Origin: Thiomonas sp.
GTDB taxonomy: Bacteria > Pseudomonadota > Gammaproteobacteria > Burkholderiales > Burkholderiaceae_C
Direction of reading: 5' to 3'
DNA length: 43,548 nucleotides
Assembly: GCA_023255715.1 (NCBI GenBank)
Contig: JAGDVQ010000171.1
Span: 1 to 43,548, forward strand
Made by a program: the position numbers and the translations under genes. The notes under the pieces are model-generated. The model was not told the origin of the DNA, did no database searches, and saw only the letters and a list, made by a program, of their open reading frames with translations. Shown here piece after piece: positions 9,118 to 18,655 of this stretch (its first letter is position 1; every line of letters begins with the position of its first letter).

Positions 9118-9140
9118 AAAAAGCCGGCATTGCTGCCGGC
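9118..9140 (-). terminator. Intrinsic terminator between tatA and tatB
   Basis: On the minus strand the RNA reads GCCGGCA-GCAA-TGCCGGC followed directly by UUUUUG: a perfect 7-bp G+C-rich stem, a tetraloop and a five-U run. It starts 19 bases after the tatA stop and ends 53 bases before the tatB start. It is well placed to cut transcripts after tatA, so that only readthrough reaches tatB and tatC. Confidence 0.8.
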
Positions 9141-9159
9141 CAGCAGGTCGATGTGGCGA

Positions 9160-9402
9160 TCAGGTAGACGACTTCTCTTTGGCCTGGACGTCGATGGTTT
9201 CCTTTTTGGCGCTGGTTTCGGCAGCGAGTTGCTTGTCCGCCTCGGCCGGTTTGTCGTCCGCACTGGCGTCGCGCATGCCGTCCTTGAAGCCCTTGACCGC
9301 GGAACCGAGGTCGGAGCCCATGTTCTTCAGTTTCTTGGTGCCAAACACCATCATCACAATGACCAGCACGATCAGCCAGTGCCAAATGCTCAATGAGCCC
9401 AT
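9160..9402 (-). CDS. tatA: Sec-independent translocase subunit TatA
   Basis: An 80-residue protein. The N-terminal helix ([17 protein letters not shown]) is followed by the TatA hinge [24 protein letters not shown], whose Phe-Gly and amphipathic helix are diagnostic. A short charged tail follows, rich in Lys, Asp and Ala. TatA oligomerises at the TatBC receptor to form the passage for folded proteins. It begins 22 bases after the HIT gene stop and is followed by a terminator hairpin before tatB. Confidence 0.95.
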   Translation of the reverse strand: MGSLSIWHWLIVLVIVMMVFGTKKLKNMGSDLGSAVKGFKDGMRDASADDKPAEADKQLAAETSAKKETIDVQAKEKSST

Positions 9403-9424
9403 GATCTACTCCTTCGCCGCAAAA

Positions 9425-9775
9425 TTAAGGGGCCTGTTTTTTCCACGGACGGGGGCCGCCCATGACGTGCAAGTGCAGGTGAAACACTTCCTGCCCTCCA
9501 TTCTGACCCGTGTTGATGACGGTGCGAAAGCCCTCTTCACATCCCTGCTCACGTGCCAGTCGGGGTACAAGCTGCATCATTTTACCGAGTAAGGCAGTGT
9601 GCTCAGTACCCACATCGAATAAAGACGATAGATGCAGTCGGGGAATGATCAAAAAGTGCACAGGTGCGGCAGGGTGGATGTCGTGGAAGGCGATCACGTC
9701 CTCGTCCTGGTACAGCAGTTTTGCCGGTAGCTGCCCGGCAGCAATTTTGCAGAAGATGCAGTTGGAATCTGTCAT
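9425..9775 (-). CDS. HIT family nucleotide-binding protein
   Basis: A 116-residue histidine-triad protein starting at MTDSNCIFCKI. The longer ORF in the track reads back into the neighbouring gene. It has the CxxC of the zinc-binding HINT-type N-terminus, the LIIPRLHLSSL strand and the active motif HLHLHVMGG near the C-terminus. These proteins hydrolyse AMP-lysine-type phosphoramidates or related nucleotides; it is close to HinT/YcfF in size. It sits between a DUF4870 gene and tatA with gaps of about 20 bases, an arrangement often seen in betaproteobacteria downstream of the his genes. Confidence 0.93.
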   Translation of the reverse strand: MTDSNCIFCKIAAGQLPAKLLYQDEDVIAFHDIHPAAPVHFLIIPRLHLSSLFDVGTEHTALLGKMMQLVPRLAREQGCEEGFRTVINTGQNGGQEVFHLHLHVMGGPRPWKKQAP

Positions 9776-9791
9776 GGCGATGATCCAGGCT

Positions 9792-10160
9792 TTACAGGGT
9801 TGGCAGGACCATTTTGCGCTCGGTGAGCTTGAGCCAGCCCTTGACCACACGATAAATGGTCCAGAAATACACCACGGCCAGCACCAGAAAACCCAGCCCG
9901 AACACCCAGATGAGCGCAAAGCCGAGCACCGACCAGATCAGCGCCCACCAGAACGTGCGGATTTGCCAACGCAGATGGTTTTCCACCCAGGTGCCGCGCG
10001 CGTCTTCGAGTTTCACATAATCGATGATCACGCCGATGACTGCAGTGATGCCCCAGAAAAAACTCAGCGCCTGCAACACATAGACCGCCAGGGCGATGGT
10101 CTTGAGACTCTCCATGTCCTGCGGAGTGGCCGGATCGATGATGTTTTGCGGGTCGCTCAT
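9792..10160 (-). CDS. DUF4870-type small membrane protein
   Basis: A 122-residue protein with about three hydrophobic segments: roughly 22-47 (LAVYVLQALSFFWGITAVIGVII), 68-88 (TFWWALIWSVLGFALIWVFG) and 88-105. Charged ends flank them. The YVKLEDARGTWVENHLRWQIRTFWW stretch between the first two segments is the conserved feature of DUF4870-like proteins. The function is unknown. It follows hisIE by 9 bases and precedes the HIT gene by 16, so it belongs to the same transcription unit. Confidence 0.75.
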   Translation of the reverse strand: MSDPQNIIDPATPQDMESLKTIALAVYVLQALSFFWGITAVIGVIIDYVKLEDARGTWVENHLRWQIRTFWWALIWSVLGFALIWVFGLGFLVLAVVYFWTIYRVVKGWLKLTERKMVLPTL

Positions 10161-10169
10161 GGCTGATTC

Positions 10170-10910
10170 TCAGGAATTGCCGGGTCGCGCAGCAAATTCG
10201 GCCAGACCCGAGCGGCCCTCGCGGCGCTCAAGTTCGGCAAGCACCTGCCGTGGTGTCAGACCATGCTGTGCCAGCGCGACCAGGCTGTGGAACCACAGAT
10301 CGGCTGTTTCGTAGAGGATTTTTTCCGCGTTCCCATCCTTGGCGGCCATGACCAGTTCTGTGGCCTCTTCCCCGATTTTTTTCAGGATGGCGTCCTCGCC
10401 CTTGTGGAACAGCCGCGCCACGTACGACTGGTTCGGATCTGCCCCGCGGCGGCTGGCGATGGTGGCGTAGATCCTCTCCAGCGCTGCGCCGGAATCGGAC
10501 TGCTCGGTCGATGCGGCTTGCGTGTGTGTCGGGTCGTAGATCTGCGCCGGGTCTTTCAGCACGGGATCGGCAACGGTCCAGCGGTCGTGATCGAGGCTGC
10601 TGAAAAAGCAGGACTCCCGCCCGGTATGGCAAGCAATGCCACCGGCCTGCTCCACCTGCAGCAGAACGACATCGCCATCACAATCGAGGCGGATGTCGCG
10701 CACGGTCTGCACATGGCCGGATTCTTCTCCCTTGTGCCACAGCTTGTGGCGCGAACGCGACCAATACACGGCTTCGCCGCGCTTGTGCGTCTGTTCCAGC
10801 GCCTCGCGGTTCATCCAGGCAAACATGAGCACGCGGCCGGTGCGCACATCCTGCGCAATGGCGGGGACGAGGCCGCGCGCGTCCCACTTCACTTGATCGA
10901 GCCAGTTCAT
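10170..10910 (-). CDS. hisIE: Bifunctional phosphoribosyl-AMP cyclohydrolase / phosphoribosyl-ATP pyrophosphatase
   Basis: A 246-residue fusion carrying steps two and three of histidine synthesis. The HisI part (about 1-125) has [13 protein letters not shown], the metal site [13 protein letters not shown] and the signature [11 protein letters not shown]. The HisE part (about 155-246) has the pyrophosphatase helices with [16 protein letters not shown] and [13 protein letters not shown], whose acidic residues bind Mg2+. A Pro/Thr/Ser-rich linker ([12 protein letters not shown]) joins them. The start at 10910 ([10 protein letters not shown]) was chosen over an upstream non-ATG start. In many Burkholderiales hisI and hisE are separate neighbouring genes, so the fusion is a small deviation. 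It follows hisF after 71 bases. Confidence 0.94.
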   Translation of the reverse strand: MNWLDQVKWDARGLVPAIAQDVRTGRVLMFAWMNREALEQTHKRGEAVYWSRSRHKLWHKGEESGHVQTVRDIRLDCDGDVVLLQVEQAGGIACHTGRESCFFSSLDHDRWTVADPVLKDPAQIYDPTHTQAASTEQSDSGAALERIYATIASRRGADPNQSYVARLFHKGEDAILKKIGEEATELVMAAKDGNAEKILYETADLWFHSLVALAQHGLTPRQVLAELERREGRSGLAEFAARPGNS

Positions 10911-10981
10911 GGAGTGCAGTTTAGTTCGCGAGTGTGACGCTGCTGCGCCATCAGCCCAGCCTAGCAAGGTGTGCAGGACGT

Positions 10982-11755
10982 TCAAAGCGACAGATCAGGG
11001 CGCATGGCGATCCCGCGTGCGGCCAGATGCTGCTTGGCCTGCCCCACGGTGTATTCGCCGTAGTGAAAGATGCTGGCGGCGAGCACGGCGTCGGCATGGC
11101 CTTCGAGAAATCCCGCGGCCAGATGTTCGAGGTTGCCGACCCCGCCCGAGGCGATGACGGGCACACTCACCGCGTCGGACACCGCGCGGGTAAGCGCCAG
11201 ATCGAAGCCGGCCTTGGTGCCGTCGCGGTCCATGCTGGTGAGCAGAATTTCACCGGCGCCGGCCTGCACCATGTCGACGGCCCATTGCACCGCATCCAGC
11301 CCGGTGGCCTTGCGGCCGCCGTGGGTGTAGACCTCCCAGCCGCGGCCTTCGGGGCGGCGCTTGGCGTCGATGGCCACGACAATGCACTGCGCGCCATACT
11401 TGGCCGAGGCATCGGCAATGACTTGCGGATTGGCCACCGCGGCGGAGTTGAAGCTGACCTTGTCCGCCCCGGCGTTGAGCAGGCGGCGCACATCCTCGAC
11501 GGTGCGCACGCCACCGCCCACAGTCAGTGGAATGAACACCTGCGAGGCCACTGCCTCGATCTGGTGCAGCAACAGATCGCGGTCGTCGCTGGTGGCCGTG
11601 ATGTCGAGAAAGGTGAGTTCGTCGGCACCTTGCGCGTTGTAGCGCGCAGCGATTTCCACCGGGTCACCCGCATCGCGCAGGCCGACGAAGTTGACGCCCT
11701 TGACCACGCGGCCACCGCTGACGTCGAGACAGGGAATGATGCGCTTGAACAGCAT
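10982..11755 (-). CDS. hisF: Imidazole glycerol phosphate synthase cyclase subunit
   Basis: A 257-residue TIM barrel that makes imidazole glycerol phosphate and AICAR from PRFAR and the ammonia delivered by HisH. The first catalytic Asp is in [15 protein letters not shown] and the second in VVAIDAKR. The phosphate-binding loops ([16 protein letters not shown]) are intact. The ATG at 11755 (MLFKRIIPC) is the usual family start. It begins 7 bases after the hisA stop. Confidence 0.97.
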   Translation of the reverse strand: MLFKRIIPCLDVSGGRVVKGVNFVGLRDAGDPVEIAARYNAQGADELTFLDITATSDDRDLLLHQIEAVASQVFIPLTVGGGVRTVEDVRRLLNAGADKVSFNSAAVANPQVIADASAKYGAQCIVVAIDAKRRPEGRGWEVYTHGGRKATGLDAVQWAVDMVQAGAGEILLTSMDRDGTKAGFDLALTRAVSDAVSVPVIASGGVGNLEHLAAGFLEGHADAVLAASIFHYGEYTVGQAKQHLAARGIAMRPDLSL

Positions 11756-11762
11756 GCGCGGC

Positions 11763-12497
11763 CTAGCGGCTGGTGACAAAGCGCTGCGCCGCGGCGAAGT
11801 CGAGCGCGCCGGTGTAGATGGAGCGACCGCAGATCACCCCTTCGACCCCGCTGCTTTCGACCTCGCAGAGCTTTTCGATGTCGGACATGCCCGACAGGCC
11901 GCCGGAGGCGATCACCGGCACGTCGAGCGCTTCGGCCAGCCGTACCGTGGCCTCGATATTGATGCCGGTGAGCATGCCGTCGCGGCCGATGTCGGTGTAG
12001 ATCACGCCCTCGATGCCGTAGTCCTGGAACTTGCGTGCCAAGTCGACGACTTCATGGCCGGTGAGCTTGCTCCAGCCATCGGTCGCCACCTTGCCGTCGC
12101 GGGCGTCTAGACCGACGATGATGTGACCGCCGAAGGCGCTGCAGGCATCGCGCAGGAAGCCGGGGCTTTTCACCGCTGCGGTGCCGATGATGACATAGCT
12201 CAGGCCCTCGTCGAGGTAGCGTTCGATGGTGTCCAGATCGCGAATGCCGCCGCCGAGCTGCACCGGGATTTCTTCGCCGACTTCCTCGAGGATGGAGGCA
12301 ATGGCTTCGGCATTGCGCGGCTTGCCAGCAAACGCGCCGTTGAGATCGACCAGATGCAGGCGCTCGGCACCCTGGTCGATCCAGTGCCGCGCCATGGCTG
12401 CTGGATCTTTGGAGAACACCGTCGCGCCTTGCATTTCACCTTGTTCGAGGCGAACGCACTGGCCGTCCTTGAGGTCGATTGCCGGAATGAGCAGCAT
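11763..12497 (-). CDS. hisA: Phosphoribosylformimino-5-aminoimidazole carboxamide ribotide isomerase
   Basis: A 244-residue TIM barrel starting at [12 protein letters not shown]. It has the catalytic Asp in [12 protein letters not shown], a second Asp in GLDARDGK, and the phosphate loops QLGGGIRD and IASGGLSG. It performs the Amadori isomerisation of ProFAR to PRFAR. The ORF extension in the track (MPRFFLRDS...) is translated from a pyrimidine-rich leader and is not counted. The start codon has no clear Shine-Dalgarno sequence in front. Confidence 0.97.
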   Translation of the reverse strand: MLLIPAIDLKDGQCVRLEQGEMQGATVFSKDPAAMARHWIDQGAERLHLVDLNGAFAGKPRNAEAIASILEEVGEEIPVQLGGGIRDLDTIERYLDEGLSYVIIGTAAVKSPGFLRDACSAFGGHIIVGLDARDGKVATDGWSKLTGHEVVDLARKFQDYGIEGVIYTDIGRDGMLTGINIEATVRLAEALDVPVIASGGLSGMSDIEKLCEVESSGVEGVICGRSIYTGALDFAAAQRFVTSR

Positions 12498-12558
12498 GAT
12501 GTCAGGGCAGAGAAAAAAGAGAAAGGAGTCTCGAAGGAAGAAGCGGGGCACAGCGCCC
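12498..12558 (-). promoter_or_regulatory. Pyrimidine-rich leader before hisA
   Basis: The 61 bases between hisH and hisA are strikingly pyrimidine-rich on the coding strand (for example CTTCTTCC and CTTTCTCTTTTTTCTCT). There is no purine-rich ribosome site near the hisA ATG. Such tracts can bind ribosomal protein S1 or act as Rho-accessible RNA; which of these applies is not known. Confidence 0.4.
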
Positions 12559-13218
12559 TCAGGGCGACCAGTGCAGGAAGTTGCGATACAGCATCAACCC
12601 GGCGTCGGCACTTTTTTCCGGGTGGAACTGGGTGGCAAACAGATTGTCGCGCGCCACGGCGCTGGCAAAACGCACGCCATACTCGGTTTCGCCCGCGCTG
12701 TGGCCGCCGTGCAGCGGCGCGGCGTAATAACTGTGGACGAAATAGAACGCCGCGCCGTCGGGCACATGCGCCCAGATCGGATGCACCGCGCCGGCGGCGC
12801 TGCGCCCTTGCCAGACGGCATTCCAGCCCATGTGCGGCACCTTGTAGCGGCTGCCGTCGGGCTGTGTCTGGTCTTGCAGTTCAAAACGCTGCACCTGGCC
12901 GGGGATCAGCCCGAGGCCGTCCACATGGCCTTCGGTGCTGTGATCGAGCAGCATCTGCATGCCCACACAGACACCGAACAGCGGCTTGCTTGCTGCCGCT
13001 TCGAGCACGGCCTGCTGCAGGCCGGACTCGCGCAGTTCGCGCATGCAGTCGGGCATGGCGCCCTGCCCCGGCAGCACCACACGATCGGCGGCGCGCACCA
13101 CGGCGGGGTCGGCTGTGACGACCACCTCGAAATCGGTTCCCGAGGCCACGTGCGCCACGGCTTGCGACACCGAGCGCAGATTGCCCATGCCATAGTCCAC
13201 AACGGCAACTCGTTTCAT
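12559..13218 (-). CDS. hisH: Imidazole glycerol phosphate synthase glutamine amidotransferase subunit
   Basis: A 219-residue class I glutamine amidotransferase. The catalytic triad is visible: the nucleophile Cys in [10 protein letters not shown], and His and Glu in TQFHPEKS. The opening [14 protein letters not shown] and the [11 protein letters not shown] loop are standard for HisH. It produces ammonia from glutamine and channels it through HisF. It lies 26 bases after hisB. Confidence 0.97.
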   Translation of the reverse strand: MKRVAVVDYGMGNLRSVSQAVAHVASGTDFEVVVTADPAVVRAADRVVLPGQGAMPDCMRELRESGLQQAVLEAAASKPLFGVCVGMQMLLDHSTEGHVDGLGLIPGQVQRFELQDQTQPDGSRYKVPHMGWNAVWQGRSAAGAVHPIWAHVPDGAAFYFVHSYYAAPLHGGHSAGETEYGVRFASAVARDNLFATQFHPEKSADAGLMLYRNFLHWSP

Positions 13219-13244
13219 CGGTTCGGGTCAGGCGAGAGAAAAAA

Positions 13245-13832
13245 TTACAGCGAACCCTTGGTGGAAGGAATCACTTCGCCCATGCGGGAATCGGGCTCGG
13301 CGGCGGCACGCAACGCGCGGCCGAAGGCCTTGAACACGGTCTCGCACTGATGATGCGAATTGTCGCCGCGCAGATTGTCGACATGCACAGTGATCGCGGC
13401 GTGGTTGACCAGGCCCTGGAAGAACTCGCGCGCCAGATCGACATCGAACTCGCCGATCATCGCGCGGGTGAACGGCACATGCCAGATCAGCCCGGGGCGG
13501 CCGGAGAAGTCGATGACCACGCGGCTCAGGGCCTCGTCGAGCGGCACATAGGCGTGGCCATAGCGGCGGATGCCCTTCTTGTCGCCGACAGCGCGCGCCA
13601 GCGCCTGACCGAGGGTGATGCCCACGTCTTCCACGGTATGGTGCGCGTCGATGTGCAGGTCTCCCTTCGCCTGGACGTCGAGGTCGATCAGGCCATGCCG
13701 CGCGATCTGGTCGAGCATGTGATCGAAAAATCCAACACCCGTGGACAGCCTGGACACGCCCGTTCCGTCAAGATTGATGGACACGGAGATCTGCGTCTCG
13801 GCGGTATTGCGGGAAACCTGGGCAGTGCGCAT
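13245..13832 (-). CDS. hisB: Imidazoleglycerol-phosphate dehydratase
   Basis: A 195-residue single-function HisB without the N-terminal phosphatase domain found in enterobacteria. It has the repeated manganese-binding patterns: [16 protein letters not shown] and [17 protein letters not shown] in the first half, and a second [19 protein letters not shown]-type set in the other. The start at 13832 ([14 protein letters not shown]) is the family start; the longer ORF is a read-back. It dehydrates imidazole glycerol phosphate to imidazole acetol phosphate. Confidence 0.97.
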   Translation of the reverse strand: MRTAQVSRNTAETQISVSINLDGTGVSRLSTGVGFFDHMLDQIARHGLIDLDVQAKGDLHIDAHHTVEDVGITLGQALARAVGDKKGIRRYGHAYVPLDEALSRVVIDFSGRPGLIWHVPFTRAMIGEFDVDLAREFFQGLVNHAAITVHVDNLRGDNSHHQCETVFKAFGRALRAAAEPDSRMGEVIPSTKGSL

Positions 13833-13873
13833 GGGGATGGGCGGTAACGGCGTGAACAGGCGCAATCGTAACG

Positions 13874-14962
13874 TCAGCGCGCAGCGGGCGGCTGCGCCGC
13901 GATCAGGGTGTCCAGCGCGGCAAGCAGCGCATCGCACTGCGCGGGCGTGCCGATGGTGATGCGCAGGAAGTCGGCGATGCGCTGCGGACGAGCGAACTGC
14001 CGCACCAGAATGCGGCGCTCGCGCAACTGCGCGGCCAGCTGCGCGCCGGAATGCGCCGGGTGACGCGCGAACACGAAGTTCGCCTGCGACGGCAGCACCT
14101 CGAAGCCGCGCGCCTGCAGCCCCGCGGTGAGCTGCGTGCGGCTGCGGGTGATGCGTTCACGGGTCTGCTGCAACCACACGGTATCTCCCAGCGCGGCTTC
14201 GGCGCCCGCGAGTGCCAGGCGGTCGAGCGGGTAGGAATTGAAACTGTCCTTCACCCGGGCCAGCGCCTCGATCAGGTCGGGGTGGCCCAGCGCATAGCCC
14301 ACGCGCAGCCCGGCCAGCGCCCAGGCCTTGGACAGGGTGCGGATCACCAGCAGTTGCGGATACTGGTCGATCAGGCTGGCCGCGGTCTGCGCGCCGAAAT
14401 CGACATAGGCTTCATCGACCACGACGACCGAATCGGGGTTGCCGGCGAGCAGCCGCTCGACCTCGGCCAGCGGCAGCGCCATGCCGGTGGGCGCGTTGGG
14501 ATTGGGGAAGATGATGCCGCCGTTGCCGCCCGCTTGCAGGTAATCGTCGACCGCGATGGAAAAATCGGCGCGCAGCGGGATGTCGCGCGTGGCGATGCCG
14601 TACAGCCGCGCATAGACCGGATAGAAGCTGTAGGAGATGTCCGGATGCAGCAGCGGGGCGTCGTGCCGCAGCAGCGCCATGAACGCGTGCGCCAGCACCT
14701 CGTCCGAACCATTGCCGACGAACACCTGCTCTGGCCGCAGGCCGTGAAACCGCGCAATCGCCGCGCGCAGGCTGCTGGCCTGCGGGTCGGGGTAGAGCCG
14801 CAGATCGGCCGAGGTCTGCGCCGCGATCGCCTGCAGCACCCTGTCGCTCGGGGCGTAGGGGCACTCATTGGTGTTGAGCTTGATCAGCCCGTCGATCTTG
14901 GGCTGCTCGCCCGGCACGTACGGCGTCAGCTCGTGGACGATGCGGCTCCAGTAGCGGCTCAT
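13874..14962 (-). CDS. hisC: Histidinol-phosphate aminotransferase
   Basis: A 362-residue PLP-dependent fold type I aminotransferase. Key features are [10 protein letters not shown] near the N-terminus, the [10 protein letters not shown] phosphate-loop region, [20 protein letters not shown] with the PLP-binding Asp, and the Schiff-base Lys in [16 protein letters not shown]. The start at 14962 ([12 protein letters not shown]) has GGAGGA about 8 bases upstream. It transfers the amino group from glutamate to imidazole acetol phosphate. It follows hisD across 73 bases containing dyad symmetry. Confidence 0.96.
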   Translation of the reverse strand: MSRYWSRIVHELTPYVPGEQPKIDGLIKLNTNECPYAPSDRVLQAIAAQTSADLRLYPDPQASSLRAAIARFHGLRPEQVFVGNGSDEVLAHAFMALLRHDAPLLHPDISYSFYPVYARLYGIATRDIPLRADFSIAVDDYLQAGGNGGIIFPNPNAPTGMALPLAEVERLLAGNPDSVVVVDEAYVDFGAQTAASLIDQYPQLLVIRTLSKAWALAGLRVGYALGHPDLIEALARVKDSFNSYPLDRLALAGAEAALGDTVWLQQTRERITRSRTQLTAGLQARGFEVLPSQANFVFARHPAHSGAQLAAQLRERRILVRQFARPQRIADFLRITIGTPAQCDALLAALDTLIAAQPPAAR

Positions 14963-14975
14963 TCGGCGGTCCTCC

Positions 14976-14991
14976 GCGCCACGCGTGGCGC
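14976..14991. repeat. 16-bp perfect palindrome between hisD and hisC
   Basis: GCGCCACGCGTGGCGC is its own reverse complement. Directly beside it (about 14993-15011) is a second dyad, CGAGCGC-N5-GCGCTCG. Neither is followed by a T-run, so they are not simple terminators. They could form RNA hairpins that stabilise or process the hisD-hisC junction; this is inference. Confidence 0.5.
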
Positions 14992-15035
14992 TGCGAGCGC
15001 AGCGCGCGCTCGTTGCGTTTGGCCTTGCGCAGCGT

Positions 15036-16370
15036 TCACTTGCCGGCCTCCAGCCGCAGCTCGGCGGCGCGGGCATGCGCGGTCAGGCGCTCGCCGTGGG
15101 CCAGCACGCTGGCAATCCGCCCCAGGGTCTGCGCGCCTTCGCGGCTGACCTCGATGAGGCTGGAGCGCTTGATGAAGTCATACACCCCGAGCGGCGACGA
15201 AAACCGCGCCGTCCCCGAAGTGGGCAGCACATGGTTGGGTCCGGCGCAATAGTCGCCGAGCGACTCGGATGTGTAGGCGCCGAGGAACAGCGCCCCGGCA
15301 TGCTTGAGCGCCGGGACGTATTGCCGCGGATCGCGCGCGGAGATTTCGAGATGCTCGGGTGCGATGCGGTTGGCCAGCTCGCATGCCTGCGCCATGTCGC
15401 GCACGCGGATCAACGCGCCGCGGCCGTTGAGCGACGCGGTGATGATGTCACGGCGCGGCATCTCGGGCAGCAGGCGGTGGATGGCCGCGGCCACCGCATC
15501 GAGATAGGCCGCGTCCGGGCACAGCAGAATGCTTTGCGCCAGCTCGTCGTGCTCGGCCTGGCTGAACAGGTCCATCGCCACCCAGTCGGGCGGGGTGCTG
15601 CCGTCCGCGAGCACCAGGATTTCGGAGGGGCCTGCGATCATGTCGATGCCGCACACGCCGAACACCCGGCGCTTGGCCGCCGCAACGTACGCATTGCCGG
15701 GGCCGACGATTTTGTCCACCGCGGGCACGGTCGCCGTGCCGTAGGCGAGTGCGCCCACCGCCTGCGCGCCGCCGATGGCAAACGCGCGGCTCACCCCGGC
15801 GACCGCGGCGGCGGCCAGCACCAGCGGATTGCGCTCGCCGCCCGGGGTGGGCACGACCATGATGATCTCGTCCACCCCGGCGACATGCGCCGGAATCGCG
15901 TTCATCAGCACCGAAGACGGGTACGCCGCCTTGCCGCCCGGCACGTAGATGCCGACGCGGTCGAGCGGGGTGACCTTCTGCCCGAGCAGCGTGCCGTCTG
16001 CGTCGCGGTATTCCCAGCTCTGCCCGACTTGCTGCATTTGGTGCGCGTGATAGCGGCGCACGCGGTCTGCCGCGACCTCGAGCGCGCTGCGCTGCTCTGC
16101 GGGGATGGCGGCGAGCGCGGCGTGCAGCTCGGCCTGGCCGATCTCGAGCGCAGCCATGTCGGGGACGTCGAGGCGGTCGAAGCGGCGGGTGTAGTCCAGC
16201 ACTGCGGCATCGCCCCTGCTCTGCACATCGCGCAGGATATCGGCAGCGCGTGAGTCGATCTCGGCGTTTTCTTCCGCCATGCGCGCGAAGAGCGCACGGT
16301 ACTGCGTCTCGAAGTCGGCGGCGGTGGCGTCGAGCCTGCGCAGCTGCAGGGCTTGGAGCGGGGCATTCAT
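15036..16370 (-). CDS. hisD: Histidinol dehydrogenase
   Basis: A 444-residue zinc enzyme that oxidises histidinol twice to histidine using NAD+. It shows the signature region [12 protein letters not shown] and [27 protein letters not shown], which holds zinc-site and catalytic residues, and the [14 protein letters not shown] loop. The start codon overlaps the hisG stop (ATGA), a sign of translational coupling. The length is normal for the family. Confidence 0.97.
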   Translation of the reverse strand: MNAPLQALQLRRLDATAADFETQYRALFARMAEENAEIDSRAADILRDVQSRGDAAVLDYTRRFDRLDVPDMAALEIGQAELHAALAAIPAEQRSALEVAADRVRRYHAHQMQQVGQSWEYRDADGTLLGQKVTPLDRVGIYVPGGKAAYPSSVLMNAIPAHVAGVDEIIMVVPTPGGERNPLVLAAAAVAGVSRAFAIGGAQAVGALAYGTATVPAVDKIVGPGNAYVAAAKRRVFGVCGIDMIAGPSEILVLADGSTPPDWVAMDLFSQAEHDELAQSILLCPDAAYLDAVAAAIHRLLPEMPRRDIITASLNGRGALIRVRDMAQACELANRIAPEHLEISARDPRQYVPALKHAGALFLGAYTSESLGDYCAGPNHVLPTSGTARFSSPLGVYDFIKRSSLIEVSREGAQTLGRIASVLAHGERLTAHARAAELRLEAGK

Positions 16371-17035
16371 GCGGCGGTCTCCTCGGCGGGTTGCGCGGCC
16401 AGGCGCAGTTGGTCGATCAGCGGCTTGAGCAGCGCGGTGCGGGTTTTGAGCGCGGCCTGGTTGACGATCAGCCGCGCGGAAATGTCCATGATGTGCTCGA
16501 CCTCGACCAGCCCGTTGGCCTTGAGCGTGCCGCCGGTGGACACCAGATCGACGATGGCATCGGCAAGCCCGGTGAGCGGGGCGAGTTCCATCGAGCCGTA
16601 GAGCTTGACCAGATCGACATGCACGCCCTTGGTGGCGAAATGCTCGCGCGCCAGGTGGACATACTTGGTCGCCACACGCAGCCGGGCGCCCTGTTTCACC
16701 TGCGCGGCGTAGTCGAAATCCTTGCGCACCGCCACGCTCAGCCGACAGCGGGCGATGCCCAGATCAACCGGCAGGTAGACGCCGTCCGCGCCATTGCCGG
16801 CGAAGTATTCGCGCAGCACGTCCAGCCCTGCCACGCCGATGTCGGCGCCGCCGTAGCGCACATAGGTGGGCACGTCGCTGGCGCGCACCAGCACCACGCG
16901 CACATCGGGCCGGTTGGTCGGCAGAATGAGCTTGCGGGTGGACTCGGGATCGCCCGACACCGTGATGCCCGCGCGCGCGAGCATGGGCAGGGTGTCTTCG
17001 AAAATGCGTCCCTTGGACAGGGCGAGGGTCAGCAT
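16367..17035 (-). CDS. hisG: ATP phosphoribosyltransferase, short form
   Basis: A 222-residue HisG that catalyses the first, committed step: ATP plus PRPP to phosphoribosyl-ATP. It has the opening [16 protein letters not shown], the [13 protein letters not shown] strand and the PRPP-binding loop [18 protein letters not shown]. The C-terminal regulatory domain of long-form HisG is absent. Short forms work as a hetero-octamer with HisZ, a HisRS-like regulatory subunit, and no hisZ gene is in this window. It begins 4 bases after murA and its end overlaps hisD. Confidence 0.96.
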   Translation of the reverse strand: MLTLALSKGRIFEDTLPMLARAGITVSGDPESTRKLILPTNRPDVRVVLVRASDVPTYVRYGGADIGVAGLDVLREYFAGNGADGVYLPVDLGIARCRLSVAVRKDFDYAAQVKQGARLRVATKYVHLAREHFATKGVHVDLVKLYGSMELAPLTGLADAIVDLVSTGGTLKANGLVEVEHIMDISARLIVNQAALKTRTALLKPLIDQLRLAAQPAEETAA

Positions 17036-17039
17036 GCGG

Positions 17040-18329
17040 TCAGCCTCCGGGAGATGTCTTGATGCGCTCGATGTCCGCGCCCAGTTCGCGCAGTTTCACT
17101 TCCATGGCGTCATAGCCGCGATCGAGGTGGTAGATGCGGTCGATCTGTGTCTGCCCTTCGGCTGCCAGCCCGGCCACCACCAGCCCGGCCGAAGCGCGCA
17201 GGTCGGTGGCCATGACGTTGGCGCCAGAGAGCTGCGGCACGCCACGCACCACGCAGGTGTGGCCGTCGATGTCGATCTGCGCGCCCAGCCGCACCAGCTC
17301 CTGCACATGCATGAAGCGGTTCTCGAAAATGGTCTCCGTCATGCGCGCCGCGCCGTCTGCCAGACAGTTCACCGCCATGAATTGCGCCTGCATGTCGGTG
17401 GCGAACCCCGGGTATTCGGTGGTGCGCACCGAGACCGCGCGCGGACGTCCGCCCGGCAACGCATCGGCGCGCAGGCGAATCCAGTCGGCGCCGGTGTCGA
17501 TGTGGGCACCGGCCTCGCGCAGCTTGTCGAGCAGCGCATCCTGGTGCGTCGGCTCTGCGCCCTGCACGGTGATGTCGCCCCGCGTGGCCAGCGCCGCGCA
17601 CAGAAAGGTGCCAACCTCGATGCGATCGGGAATGATGCGGTGCTCCACTCCCTGCAGGGATTGCACACCCTGGATGCGGATCTGCGAGCTGCCATCGCCG
17701 CTGATCTGCGCCCCCATGCCACGCAGCAGATTGGCCAGATCGATGATCTCGGGCTCGCGCGCGGCGTTGTCGATCAGGGTCTCGCCCTCGGCCAGCGCGG
17801 CGGCCATCATCAGGTTCTCGGTCCCGGTCACGGTCACCATGTCGGTGGTGATGCGCGCGCCGCGCAGGCGCCCCGACGGTGTGCTGACGCGGGCAACGAT
17901 ATAGCCATGCTCCACCTCGATCTGCGCGCCCAGCGCCTGCAGCCCCTTGATGTGCTGATCGACCGGACGCGCGCCAATGGCGCAGCCGCCGGGCAGACTC
18001 ACCCGCGCCTGGCCAAACCGCGCCAGCAGCGGCCCGAGCACCAGAATCGACGCGCGCATGGTCTTGACCAGGTCGTACGACGCCTCGAAGTGGTTTACTG
18101 CCGCGGCGTCGAGATGGATGTCGCCGCCCTCCTGTTCGACCCGCACGCCCAGGCTGCGCAGCAGTTTGGCCAGGGTGCGCACATCCATGAGTTGCGGCGC
18201 GTTGTGCAGGTGCACGCGCTCTGCGGTCAGCAGCGCGGCGGCCATCAGCGGCAGCGCGGCGTTCTTCGCCCCGCTGGCCTGCACCACGCCCTGCAGCACA
18301 CGCTGCCCGGTAATTCTGAGTTTGTCCAT
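17040..18329 (-). CDS. murA: UDP-N-acetylglucosamine 1-carboxyvinyltransferase
   Basis: A 429-residue enzyme of the EPSP synthase fold that performs the first committed step of peptidoglycan synthesis. The catalytic, fosfomycin-reactive Cys is Cys116 in [14 protein letters not shown]. The N-terminal [16 protein letters not shown] and the C-terminal [17 protein letters not shown] signatures are intact. It is sandwiched between ibaG and hisG. The ibaG-murA pairing matches E. coli and the murA-hisG pairing is frequent in betaproteobacteria. Confidence 0.97.
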   Translation of the reverse strand: MDKLRITGQRVLQGVVQASGAKNAALPLMAAALLTAERVHLHNAPQLMDVRTLAKLLRSLGVRVEQEGGDIHLDAAAVNHFEASYDLVKTMRASILVLGPLLARFGQARVSLPGGCAIGARPVDQHIKGLQALGAQIEVEHGYIVARVSTPSGRLRGARITTDMVTVTGTENLMMAAALAEGETLIDNAAREPEIIDLANLLRGMGAQISGDGSSQIRIQGVQSLQGVEHRIIPDRIEVGTFLCAALATRGDITVQGAEPTHQDALLDKLREAGAHIDTGADWIRLRADALPGGRPRAVSVRTTEYPGFATDMQAQFMAVNCLADGAARMTETIFENRFMHVQELVRLGAQIDIDGHTCVVRGVPQLSGANVMATDLRASAGLVVAGLAAEGQTQIDRIYHLDRGYDAMEVKLRELGADIERIKTSPGG

Positions 18330-18401
18330 GACGACCTTAGTGCCGACAGCGAATGGGCTGCACGGCGGGCACGCATCGGCGCGTGCGAAAAAGTGGCGAT
18401 T

Positions 18402-18653
18402 TTAGGCGTTCGGCAATGCCGCGAATTCCTGGGGGGTGAGGGTCTTCATCGACAGCGCATGGATTTCCGCGCGCATGCGCTCTCCCAGTGCGGCGTAGAC
18501 CAGTTGATGGCGCTGCACCCGGCTGCGGCCCTCGAACGCGGCACTGACGATGGTGGCGTAGAAATGCTGGCCATCGCCCTCGACCTGCAGATGGCTGCAG
18601 TCCAGTCCGTCGGCGATGTAGCGGTGAAGATCTTGGGGGGTCGGCAGGGGCAT
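18402..18653 (-). CDS. ibaG: BolA/IbaG family protein
   Basis: An 83-residue BolA-fold protein. It has the conserved helix and loop HFYATIVSAAFEGRSRVQRHQLVYAALG with the RxxRHQ motif, followed by the family's ALSMKTLTPQEF ending. BolA proteins bind Fe-S clusters together with monothiol glutaredoxins. Because it stands between mla-type genes and murA, as in E. coli mlaFEDCB-ibaG-murA, IbaG is a better name than BolA. The long ORF in the track is an out-of-gene extension; the ATG at 18653 is the real start. It lies 2 bases after the ABC permease gene. Confidence 0.92.
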   Translation of the reverse strand: MPLPTPQDLHRYIADGLDCSHLQVEGDGQHFYATIVSAAFEGRSRVQRHQLVYAALGERMRAEIHALSMKTLTPQEFAALPNA

Positions 18654-18655
18654 GG

